A DNA stretch of 64,000 bases from Prauserella shujinwangii. Its GTDB lineage: Bacteria; Actinomycetota; Actinomycetes; Mycobacteriales; Pseudonocardiaceae. The first letter of the stretch is position 1. Every line of letters starts with the position of its first letter. A model generated the notes under the pieces. The model was not told the DNA's origin. It searched no databases and worked only from the letters and a program-made list of their open reading frames with translations. The position numbers were made by a program, and so were the translations under genes. Location: positions 62,001 to 126,000 of the forward strand of contig NZ_PVNH01000007.1 of assembly GCF_003001955.1 (NCBI RefSeq), read 5' to 3'. Positions 9,919 through 16,869 of the stretch are shown piece by piece.

Positions 9919-10691
9919 CATCGCCCGACATGCACACCTTGGCCGGTGCGTTCGCGCTCAACGCGCTGGACGAGCACGAGCGCGCCCGGTTCCGGCGGCA
10001 CCTGGCCGAGTGCCCCTCGTGCAGCCAGGAGGTCCGCGAGCTGCAGGCGACGGCCGCCCGGCTCGGCGCGGCGAGCGCGGAGGATCCGCCACCGGACCTG
10101 CGGCGGCGGGTGCTCGCGCAGGTCCACGAGACCAGGCAGCAGTCCCCCGCGAGCGGGCCCGACCCTCGGGAACGGTCGCGCCGCGGCGCGGGGATGCCCC
10201 GGTGGGTGCTCGGGCTCGCCGCCGCGGCCGCCGTGGTGGGCCTCGCGCTGGCCGGCGTGTTCGGCGGGATCGCGCTCGACACGCAGGGCAGGCTGGAGGC
10301 CGCGCAGGAGCGGATCGACCAGGCGCGGGAGAAGTACGCGCCGATCGCCGACCTGCTCGCGGCGGCGGACGTGCGCACCGTGCACGTGGAGACGTCGATC
10401 GGCGGCCAGGCCACGGTGGTGTTCTCCCGCTCGCGGAACACCGCGATGGTGATGGGCTCGGAACTGCCTCCGCAGGACGCGGGCCGCGCCTACGAGCTGT
10501 GGATGCTGGACGACGAAGGCGACCCCGTCTCGGCCGGGGTGCTGCCCCCGCCGGACCAGCCGGGCTCGCTGGTGCTCGCCAGGGGCATCGACGACGCGGA
10601 GGGCATGGCGATCACCGTGGAGCAGGCCGGTGGCTCGCCGAGCGGGCAGCCGACCACCCCGCCGATCATGAAGGTCGACATGCCCGCGTGA
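9915..10691 (+). CDS. rskA: Anti-sigma K factor RskA with zinc anti-sigma motif
   Basis: A 258-residue membrane-anchored anti-sigma factor. The cytoplasmic part carries the zinc anti-sigma motif H29-x3-C33-x2-C36 (HLAECPSC), followed by one membrane helix (about 97-121, VLGLAAAAAVVGLALAGVF) and an extracytoplasmic RskA domain with TVVFSRSRNTAMVM and YELWMLDDEGDPVSAG. The pairing with sigK by an ATGA overlap supports the function. The retained His-Cys-Cys motif is notable because M. tuberculosis RskA, as I recall it, has lost it. Confidence 0.92.
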   Translation: MTSPDMHTLAGAFALNALDEHERARFRRHLAECPSCSQEVRELQATAARLGAASAEDPPPDLRRRVLAQVHETRQQSPASGPDPRERSRRGAGMPRWVLGLAAAAAVVGLALAGVFGGIALDTQGRLEAAQERIDQAREKYAPIADLLAAADVRTVHVETSIGGQATVVFSRSRNTAMVMGSELPPQDAGRAYELWMLDDEGDPVSAGVLPPPDQPGSLVLARGIDDAEGMAITVEQAGGSPSGQPTTPPIMKVDMPA

Positions 10692-10940
10692 ATGCGCTTC
10701 ACTGTGCGGTGGCGCACGGACGGCCGGCCACGCGCGAAACGGTGTGGCGAAAGACGTTTGCGACACACGGCGTGGCTGCTGGATTCGCGCCTTCCTGATG
10801 CCTACCGTCCTGCACAACGTTGGTAGTTGACATAACTCTGAGCCTTGAGTTGAGGTTGAGGGTTTGCCGGGGCGGTCCGCCCGAGTCGTCGACATCCAGC
10901 GGGAGGCATGAACAGCACCACGATCAGGAAGGCGGATCCG
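10692..10940 (+). promoter_or_regulatory. ftsZ promoter and leader region
   Basis: This 249-bp gap before ftsZ contains TTGACA at 10827-10832 and is less GC-rich than its surroundings between 10810 and 10870. Three TTGAG blocks follow one another at about 10844-10860, a feature that could be an operator. A strong Shine-Dalgarno sequence AGGAAGG at 10926-10932 sits 8 bases before the ATG at 10941 and decides the ftsZ start over the in-frame ATG at 10908. ftsZ is therefore probably transcribed independently of the sigK operon. Confidence 0.5.
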
Positions 10941-12266
10941 ATGACGCCCCCGCACAATTACCTCGCGGTGATCAAGGTCGTCGGCATCGGCGGCGGCGGC
11001 GTGAACGCCGTGAATCGCATGATCGAGGTCGGTCTGAAAGGCGTCGAGTTCATCGCGGTGAACACCGACGCGCAGGCCCTGCTGATGTCGGATGCCGACG
11101 TCAAGCTGGACATCGGCCGGGAGCTCACCCGGGGTCTCGGCGCGGGCGCCTCGCCCGAGGTGGGGCAGAAGGCCGCCGAGGACCACCGGGAGGAGATCGA
11201 GGAGGTCCTCAAGGGGGCCGACATGGTCTTCGTCACCGCGGGCGAGGGTGGTGGCACCGGCACCGGCGGTGCCCCGGTCGTCGCGCAGATCGCGCGCAAG
11301 CTCGGCGCGCTGACGATCGGCGTGGTCACCCGCCCGTTCTCGTTCGAGGGCAAGCGCCGTGCCCGGCAGGCGGAGGACGGCATCCAGTCCCTGCGCAACG
11401 AGTGCGACACGCTGATCGTGATCCCCAACGACCGGCTGCTCCAGCTCGGGGACATCGGCGTGTCGCTGATGGACGCGTTCCGCTCCGCCGATGAGGTGCT
11501 GCTCTCCGGCGTCCAGGGCATCACCGACCTGATCACCACGCCGGGCCTGATCAACCTGGACTTCGCCGACGTCAAGAGCGTCATGTCCGGCGCGGGCAGC
11601 GCGCTGATGGGCATCGGCTCCGCGCGGGGCGAGGGGCGTGCCGTGCAGGCCGCCGAGAAGGCCATCAACTCGCCGCTCCTGGAGGCCTCGATGGACGGGG
11701 CGCACGGCGCGCTGCTGTCCATCGCGGGCGGTTCCGACCTGGGGCTGTTCGAGATCAACGAGGCGGCCTCGCTCGTGCAGGAGTCGGCGCACCCCGAGGC
11801 CAACATCATCTTCGGCACGATCATCGACGACTCGCTCGGCGACGAGGTGCGGGTGACGGTGATCGCCGCGGGCTTCGACGCGGGCACGCCCACACACAAG
11901 AAGCTGGACCCGGCCGCGTTCGGCTCCCGGGGCTCCACGGCGACGGCCGACTCGGGGCCCGCGGGCGGTTCGTCCGCCCCGGCCACGGGCCAGTCCCGGC
12001 CGGGCGGCCCCCAGCCGCAGCCCGAACCGCAGCCCGGGGGCTACCCGGCCGCCGGAAGCGGGCAGCGTCCGCAGCCGCAGTCTCCCGGCAACGGGCACGC
12101 GTCCCAGTCGGGCACGCTGCCGCCGCAGCCGGGTTCCGGGCGCGGCTACCCGCCGCCCGCGTCCTCCACGCCGCGTGGCACCGGCAGCCTGCCCGGCAGG
12201 GCCACGCCGGTCACCGACGACCCCTCGGACGACGACGTCGACGTTCCCCCGTTCATGCGCCGCTAG
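10941..12266 (+). CDS. ftsZ: FtsZ, tubulin-like division GTPase
   Basis: FtsZ polymerises into the Z ring. The 441-residue protein begins [20 protein letters not shown], identical in layout to mycobacterial FtsZ, has the tubulin signature GGGTGTGG at residues 103-110, and the C-terminal GTPase-activating T7 loop around [13 protein letters not shown]. After the core (about residue 315) comes a proline/glutamine/glycine-rich linker of about 110 residues, longer than in mycobacteria, and the C-terminal peptide [12 protein letters not shown] that binds SepF and other partners. The start at 10941 is chosen on the strong Shine-Dalgarno sequence and homologue length. No ftsA is present, as usual in actinobacteria. 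Confidence 0.98.
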   Translation: MTPPHNYLAVIKVVGIGGGGVNAVNRMIEVGLKGVEFIAVNTDAQALLMSDADVKLDIGRELTRGLGAGASPEVGQKAAEDHREEIEEVLKGADMVFVTAGEGGGTGTGGAPVVAQIARKLGALTIGVVTRPFSFEGKRRARQAEDGIQSLRNECDTLIVIPNDRLLQLGDIGVSLMDAFRSADEVLLSGVQGITDLITTPGLINLDFADVKSVMSGAGSALMGIGSARGEGRAVQAAEKAINSPLLEASMDGAHGALLSIAGGSDLGLFEINEAASLVQESAHPEANIIFGTIIDDSLGDEVRVTVIAAGFDAGTPTHKKLDPAAFGSRGSTATADSGPAGGSSAPATGQSRPGGPQPQPEPQPGGYPAAGSGQRPQPQSPGNGHASQSGTLPPQPGSGRGYPPPASSTPRGTGSLPGRATPVTDDPSDDDVDVPPFMRR

Positions 12267-12267
12267 G

Positions 12268-12355
12268 CTCGTGAGCGGAACGTGGTGAGAACGTGGTGAG
12301 AACACAGCCGCGCGGAGCGCCTCCGCCAGGGTGGTGGCCGGGCGGCGGATGGGCG
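12268..12355. repeat. Dispersed repeat, copy B (after ftsZ)
   Basis: CTCGTGAGCGG at 12268-12278 is followed by two exact tandem copies of the 11-mer AACGTGGTGAG (12279-12300), then GAGCGCCTCCGCC, AGGGTGGTG, CCGGGCG and GGATGGGCGT. The outer blocks match the repeat after ftsQ (6665-6720). The inserted part shares CTCGTGAG and AACGTGGT with the inverted repeat at 54008-54055. GCGGAG and CTCCGC can form a hairpin with a 3-base loop. Confidence 0.6.
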
Positions 12356-12386
12356 TTTCTCGCCCAGGAGAGAAGGGCTCGCAGTC

Positions 12387-13091
12387 TTGCGCATCCGTCG
12401 GGTGGTCACGACCAGGGCGGGCGGTGAGTCCCGGCCCCCGTTCGACTCGTTCAACCTGGGCGACCACGTCGGCGACGATCCGGCGGCGGTGGCGGCCAAC
12501 CGCAAGCGGATGGCCGCGGAGCTGGGTCTGCGCGAGGAGCGGTTCGCCTGGATGGAGCAGGTGCACGGCCGCAGGGCGACGGTCGTGGACGGCACCGAGA
12601 CGGGGCCCGCGGAGGCCACCGACGCGCTGGTGACCGCGCGCCCCGGCGTCGCGCTGGTGGTGCTCGTCGCCGACTGCGTACCGCTCCTGCTCGGGGACCC
12701 TGAGGCCGGGGTGGTCGCCGCGGTGCACGCGGGCCGCGTCGGCGCCCGCGTCGGGGTGGTGCCCTCGGCGCTGGAGGCGATGCGCGCGGCCGGGGCCGAG
12801 CCACACCGCGTCGAGGCGCTGCTCGGCCCCGCCATCTGCGGCCAGTGCTACGAGGTGCCGAGGGAGATGGCCGACGACGTCGAGGCGCACCTGCCGGGCA
12901 GCGTCTGCCACACCCGGAAGGGCACCCCCGGCCTCGACCTGCGCGCCGGCCTGTGGCGCCAGCTCGCCGACGCGGGCGTCGGCAAGATCGGCGTCGACCC
13001 CCGGTGCACCGCCGAGGACGACACGCTGTTCAGCCACCGCAGGCAGCGGCCGACCGGCCGGATCGCCGGGGTCACCTGGATCGAGGAGTGA
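12387..13091 (+). CDS. pgeF: PgeF-type purine nucleoside phosphorylase / laccase-domain protein (YfiH family)
   Basis: A 234-residue protein of the YfiH/multicopper polyphenol oxidase-like fold, members of which have purine nucleoside phosphorylase, adenosine deaminase or peptidoglycan-editing activity. Zinc-ligand motifs are visible: MEQVHGRRA, VADCVPLLLGDP, VVAAVHAGRVGA and AICGQCYEV, with the late SHRRQRPTGR. The start is TTG at 12387 with a purine-rich stretch (12366-12377) about 9 bases upstream. It overlaps the yggS gene by 4 bp and occupies the same place, just after ftsZ, as in most actinobacteria. In the typical HAGWRG motif the tryptophan and following residues are altered here (HAGRVGA). 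Confidence 0.88.
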   Translation: MRIRRVVTTRAGGESRPPFDSFNLGDHVGDDPAAVAANRKRMAAELGLREERFAWMEQVHGRRATVVDGTETGPAEATDALVTARPGVALVVLVADCVPLLLGDPEAGVVAAVHAGRVGARVGVVPSALEAMRAAGAEPHRVEALLGPAICGQCYEVPREMADDVEAHLPGSVCHTRKGTPGLDLRAGLWRQLADAGVGKIGVDPRCTAEDDTLFSHRRQRPTGRIAGVTWIEE

Positions 13092-13822
13092 CGGTGGACC
13101 GTCGCGCCGAGCTCGCCGAGTCCCTCGAATCCGTCCGCGACCGGCTGCGCCGCGCCTGCGTGGCGGCGGGCCGCTCGCCGGACGACGTGCGCCTGCTGGC
13201 GGTGACCAAGACCTTCCCGGCGACCGACGCCGCGCTGCTGGCCGACCTGGGGGTGGCCGACCTCGCCGAGAACCGCGACCAGGAGGCCGCGCAGAAGGTG
13301 CGCGAGGTGCGGCGGCTGCGGCCCGGCCACGCCGTCCGCTGGCACATGGTCGGCCGGCTCCAGCGCAACAAGGCGCGGTCGGTCGCGCGCTGGGCCGACG
13401 AGGCGCAGTCGGTGGACTCGGTCCGGCTGGCCGAGGCGCTGGCGAAGGCGGTGCGGTCCGCGCTGGACGCGGGGGAGCGCAAGGGCGCCCTCGACGTGCT
13501 CGTGCAGGTGAGCCTGGACGCGGATCCCGGCCGCGGCGGCTGCCCGCTCGACGCGGTTCCCGAGCTCGCCGACCTCATCGCCCGGAAGAGTGACTTTCTG
13601 CGACTGCGGGGCCTCATGGCGGTCGCGCCGCTGGGTGCCGATCCCGAGCCCGCGTTCGCGCGGCTCACCCGGGCGGCCGAGCGGCTGCGCCGGGATCATC
13701 CGGAAGCGACCGAGATTTCCGCTGGTATGAGCGGTGACCTCGAGCAGGCCGTGGCGCACGGCTCGACGTGTGTGCGTGTCGGAACTGCGTTGCTCGGCGG
13801 TCGCGGTCTAGCCTCGCCATAG
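13088..13822 (+). CDS. YggS/PROSC family PLP homeostasis protein
   Basis: A 244-residue pyridoxal-phosphate-binding TIM-barrel protein that buffers PLP and affects amino acid homeostasis. The PLP lysine lies in LLAVTKTFP (near residue 40), followed by ENRDQEAAQKV, WHMVGRLQRNKA, VLVQVSLDAD and the C-terminal phosphate-binding segment EISAGMSGDLEQAVAHGST with VRVGTALLG. The GTG at 13088 overlaps pgeF by 4 bp; another GTG is at 13094. Its place between ftsZ and sepF is conserved in actinobacteria. Confidence 0.92.
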   Translation: MTVDRRAELAESLESVRDRLRRACVAAGRSPDDVRLLAVTKTFPATDAALLADLGVADLAENRDQEAAQKVREVRRLRPGHAVRWHMVGRLQRNKARSVARWADEAQSVDSVRLAEALAKAVRSALDAGERKGALDVLVQVSLDADPGRGGCPLDAVPELADLIARKSDFLRLRGLMAVAPLGADPEPAFARLTRAAERLRRDHPEATEISAGMSGDLEQAVAHGSTCVRVGTALLGGRGLASP

Positions 13823-13900
13823 ACGGTTCACCCGGCGGCGTTCGTAGGCGTGACTCAGCGTCAGGGGTGGGACGACGAGCCGCGAGGGCGAGGGAGAGGC

Positions 13901-14494
13901 ATGAGCGCGCTGCAGAAGCTGAAGGCCTACTTCGGGATGGTCCCTGCCGAGGACGACTACGACTTCGACGACGACTACCGCCGCGGCTACTCCGACGACG
14001 AGTACGACGCCTACGACGAGCCGCAGCCGCGCCGCCAGCGCCAGCGCTACCACGTGATGGACGAGTTCGACGAGGCGGAGCAGCCGCCGGTGCGGGGCCG
14101 CCGCGCGCAGCCCGACCCGCAGGTGCACGGCGCGCTGGCGATGGACCGCCAGCCCGAACCGGTCTCCCGCCTGCGGTCGGTGCCGGAGCCGCCGCGGTCG
14201 GCGGGCCGTGATCCGCTCGGCCGCATCATCACACTGCACCCGACCAGTTACGCGGAGGCACGGGAGATCGGGGAGGCCTACCGGGACGGGCTCCCGGTCA
14301 TCATGAACCTCACCGAGATGGAGAACGCGGACGCCAAGCGGCTCGTGGACTTCGCCGCGGGACTGGCCTTCGCCCTCCACGGCTCCATGGACAAGGTCAC
14401 CAACAAGGTGTTCTTGCTCTCACCCCCGGACATCGACGTGACCGCCGAAGACCGCAGGCGGATCGCCGAGGGCGGTCTCTTCCTCCGGCACTGA
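13901..14494 (+). CDS. sepF: SepF, FtsZ membrane anchor
   Basis: SepF binds the FtsZ C-terminal peptide and, in organisms without FtsA, ties the Z ring to the membrane. The 197-residue protein has an N-terminal amphipathic helix (MSALQKLKAYFGMVP), an acidic/tyrosine-rich and then arginine-rich linker, and the SepF core from about residue 105 (RIITLHPTSYAEAREIGEAY, PVIMNLTEMENADAKRLVDF, AGLAFALHGSMDKVTNKVFL). ATG 13901 is chosen over the in-frame start at 13850 because it has GGGAGAGG just upstream and gives the amphipathic helix at the very N-terminus. A TAGCCT box at 13808-13813, inside the end of yggS, could be its -10. Confidence 0.95.
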   Translation: MSALQKLKAYFGMVPAEDDYDFDDDYRRGYSDDEYDAYDEPQPRRQRQRYHVMDEFDEAEQPPVRGRRAQPDPQVHGALAMDRQPEPVSRLRSVPEPPRSAGRDPLGRIITLHPTSYAEAREIGEAYRDGLPVIMNLTEMENADAKRLVDFAAGLAFALHGSMDKVTNKVFLLSPPDIDVTAEDRRRIAEGGLFLRH

Positions 14495-14525
14495 GCCGGT
14501 TCCCCGGGTGTGGCAGAGTGGTGCT

Positions 14526-14810
14526 GTGGACGCGGTCTTGCTGATCTTGTACTTCCTGCTCTTCCTGTTCTGGCTGCTGCTCACGGCCCGGATCGTCGTG
14601 GAGCTGGTGCGCGCGTTCGCTCGCGAGTGGCGGCCTTCGGGAGGGGTTGCGGTCGCGCTCGAGACCATCTACACAGTGACCGACCCACCGGTCAAGGCGC
14701 TCCGCCGGATTATTCCCGTGGTGCGGATTGGCGGCGTCGGGCTGGACTTATCGATTATGGTGCTGCTGTTGGTTGTGTTCATACTGATGCAACTGGCGTA
14801 TCCCGGGTGA
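14526..14810 (+). CDS. YggT family membrane protein
   Basis: A 94-residue protein with two hydrophobic segments (LLILYFLLFLFWLLLTARIV and the C-terminal LSIMVLLLVVFILMQLAY) around the conserved YTVTDPPVKALRRIIPVVRIG. YggT proteins sit between sepF and divIVA in most actinobacteria and are linked to division or turgor; their activity is unproven. GTG 14526 is preferred over GTG 14508 by comparison with the Rv2146c-type N-terminus. The 3' third is less GC-rich than its neighbours. Confidence 0.88.
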   Translation: MDAVLLILYFLLFLFWLLLTARIVVELVRAFAREWRPSGGVAVALETIYTVTDPPVKALRRIIPVVRIGGVGLDLSIMVLLLVVFILMQLAYPG

Positions 14811-14865
14811 TGGGGACGGGGACCCGGGATTGTCCGGCAGGCCATGGAGTGCGTGAGGTGATCTG

Positions 14866-15744
14866 ATGTCGTTGACCCCTGCTGACGTGCATAACGTCGC
14901 GTTCAGCAAGCCTCCAATCGGCAAGCGGGGCTATAACGAGGACGAGGTGGACGCCTTCCTCGACCTCGTGGAGACCGAACTTGCCCGGTTGATCGAGGAC
15001 AATAACGAGCTGCGGCAGCAGGTCGAACAGCTCGATGCGGAGTTGGAATCGACCCGTGGTGAGCTGGAGACCGCGAGGGCCAACGCCGCCTCCGCTCCGT
15101 CCCACCCCGTCCGCGAGGAGGCCCCGTCGCGCAGGCTCGCGCCGGTGCCGTCCGCCATGGAGCAGACCCAGGCCCATGGCTTCATGGGCGACAACGGCGA
15201 GCCGAACGTGCAGGCCGCGAAGGTGCTCGGGCTCGCCCAGGAGATGGCCGACCGGCTCACCGCCGAGGCCAAGACCGAGTCGGACGGGATGCTCGCCGAG
15301 GCGCGGACCAAGTCGGAGCAGCTGCTCTCCGACGCGCGCTCGAAGGCCGACTCCATGGTCAACGAGGCGCGGACCCGCGCCGAGACCATGCTCAACGATG
15401 CCAGGACGAGGGCGGAGACCCTCGAGCGGCAGGCGCGCGACAAGGCGACCACGATGGATCGCGAGGCGCAGCGCAAGTACACCGAGACGATGAACAACCT
15501 CAACAGCGAGAAGAGCGCGCTGAACAAGAAGATCGAGGAGTTGCGCACCATCGAGCGGGAGTACCGCACCCGCCTGCGTGGCTTCCTGGAGTCCCAGCTG
15601 CGTGAACTCGACGACCGGGGATCGGCCGCGCCCGCGTCCGCCTCGTCCTCCGGCTCCGGCCAGTCCGGCGGCAGCGGTGGCAATGCGACGGCAGGCGGCA
15701 GCGGCCAGGGCTACTCGTTCGGTCCGCGCGCCGAGGCAGGCTGA
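14866..15744 (+). CDS. divIVA: DivIVA/Wag31, polar growth coiled-coil protein
   Basis: Wag31/DivIVA assembles at curved membrane at cell poles and directs polar cell-wall synthesis. The 292-residue protein has the conserved N-terminal membrane-binding domain ([20 protein letters not shown], then [14 protein letters not shown]), a first coiled coil, a variable linker (about 70-115), and a long second coiled coil made of alanine/glutamate/arginine-rich repeats such as [20 protein letters not shown]. The C-terminal 45 residues are serine/glycine-rich. Shine-Dalgarno AGGTG lies 5 bases upstream of the ATG. Confidence 0.96.
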   Translation: MSLTPADVHNVAFSKPPIGKRGYNEDEVDAFLDLVETELARLIEDNNELRQQVEQLDAELESTRGELETARANAASAPSHPVREEAPSRRLAPVPSAMEQTQAHGFMGDNGEPNVQAAKVLGLAQEMADRLTAEAKTESDGMLAEARTKSEQLLSDARSKADSMVNEARTRAETMLNDARTRAETLERQARDKATTMDREAQRKYTETMNNLNSEKSALNKKIEELRTIEREYRTRLRGFLESQLRELDDRGSAAPASASSSGSGQSGGSGGNATAGGSGQGYSFGPRAEAG

Positions 15745-15771
15745 GCGGCCCGGCGTAAGCGGACGGAGACG

Positions 15772-15802
15772 GTTCCGGCACTCCCCGTGGGAGGGTCGGA
15801 AC
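15772..15802 (+). terminator. Hairpin downstream of divIVA
   Basis: GTTCCG (15772-15777) pairs with CGGAAC (15797-15802); inside it CTCCC pairs with GGGAG around the 3-base loop CGT. No U-run follows, as is normal for high-GC actinobacteria. It lies between divIVA and the next promoter and probably ends divIVA transcription. Confidence 0.55.
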
Positions 15803-15834
15803 TGTTCCGTTCGCCTCCCGTGTTGTAATTCACC

Positions 15835-16584
15835 GTGCTCTTCATCGTCCTCATCCTGGTGCTGGCCGCCCTCGGGCTGGTGGTCACGGCGCTCGTGACG
15901 GCCGACTCGCTGTGGGCGTGGATCTCGATCGGCGTCTCCCTGCTGGCCGGTCTCGTGCTCGTCGTCGACTGGCTGCGCAGGCGCTCGGCGCGACCGGATG
16001 CCGAGCAGGCCGGTGCGCCACCCGAGACGGCGGAGAGTTCGGAGAGCGCGGAGAACACGGAGAACCTGGAGAGCACGGGTACCTCGACCTCGGACACCTC
16101 GGCCGGTGCGGAGCCGGAGGACGCGGACCGGGCCGGGGACACCGACGGCGCCCAGGACACCCAGGGCACCCAGGACACCCAGGACACTGGCGACACCGAA
16201 GCCGCCGAGGACACGGGACCCGCAGCGGACTCGGAGGCCGCAGCGCCCGCAGCGGACACCGCGAGCACCGAGCGCTCAGGTGAAGCCGCCCCGACGGCCC
16301 TGCTGCCGTCGTCCGGGGAACTGGGTGGTGCCCGGGACGAGCCGGGCGAGGAGGACACCGACGCATCCGACGTGCTGGTCGTGTCCAGCCTCGACGTCGA
16401 GGTGCTGGTCGTGGACGAGCATCCGCGCTACCACCTGCAGGACTGCTCGTGGCTCGCCGACCGCGCGACCATCCCGATCGCCGTCGCGGAGGCGCGGGAA
16501 CTCGGCTTCACCCCGTGTGCCCGGTGCGCTCCCGACGCCACTCTGGCCGCCCGGCACCGCGAGAAGCGCAAGAGCCGCAAGTGA
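15835..16584 (+). CDS. Membrane protein with acidic low-complexity linker and C-terminal Cys domain
   Basis: This 249-residue protein is not assigned a function. It has two N-terminal membrane helices (residues about 2-20 and 24-45), then about 120 residues rich in E, D, T, S and A, including short GTQDTQDT repeats, and a C-terminal domain VLVVDEHPRYHLQDCSWL...FTPCARCAPD with three cysteines and two histidines that may bind a metal. Small membrane proteins follow divIVA in many actinobacteria. TGTAAT at 15824-15829 lies 5 bases before the GTG, so the mRNA is probably leaderless. Confidence 0.75.
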   Translation: MLFIVLILVLAALGLVVTALVTADSLWAWISIGVSLLAGLVLVVDWLRRRSARPDAEQAGAPPETAESSESAENTENLESTGTSTSDTSAGAEPEDADRAGDTDGAQDTQGTQDTQDTGDTEAAEDTGPAADSEAAAPAADTASTERSGEAAPTALLPSSGELGGARDEPGEEDTDASDVLVVSSLDVEVLVVDEHPRYHLQDCSWLADRATIPIAVAEARELGFTPCARCAPDATLAARHREKRKSRK

Positions 16585-16624
16585 CGGGGACCAACCCTGT
16601 TCTCCACCCACGACCGGTGACCCG

Positions 16625-16869
16625 CTAACCTGGTGGCACACGGCGTCGATCCGGCCATCACCGGGGAGCCTCCGGAAGAACGGGCGGCACCGCCGCCTCA
16701 GTAGAACCGGACGGGTACGGCCCGTCACAGCCGTCCAACGAGCGGTCCGCGCACGCGTCGCGCGGGCAAGCGGGGTGGTACCGCGGAACGTGCGCCAACG
16801 GGCGCCGTCTCGTCCCCGTGGGGGCCCAGTGCCCGTACGTGAGAGACGAACCGCGAGGAGCGCACCCGG
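16625..16869 (+). promoter_or_regulatory. Ile T-box leader of ileS (ultrashort stem I, translational type)
   Basis: A TAACCT -10 box at 16625-16630 starts a leader of about 230 bases. An isoleucine specifier ATC lies at 16657-16659 in a compact stem I (GGCCATCACCGGGGAGCC), and the conserved T-box GGGGTGGTACCGCGG is at 16772-16786; its TGGT pairs with the NCCA end of uncharged tRNA-Ile. Hairpins GCGCC/GGCGC and CCCC/GGGG follow, then the ileS Shine-Dalgarno GAGGAG at 16855-16860. No terminator with a U-run is visible, so control is probably by hiding or freeing the ribosome-binding site, as known for mycobacterial and nocardial ileS leaders. Confidence 0.92.

Noticed and set aside
9813-13037. 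Very long open frame (over 1000 codons) on the minus strand across rskA, ftsZ and pgeF
   Set aside because: It is antisense to well-supported genes, has arginine/proline-rich shadow composition and matches no family. Such frames arise from the GC-rich third codon positions.
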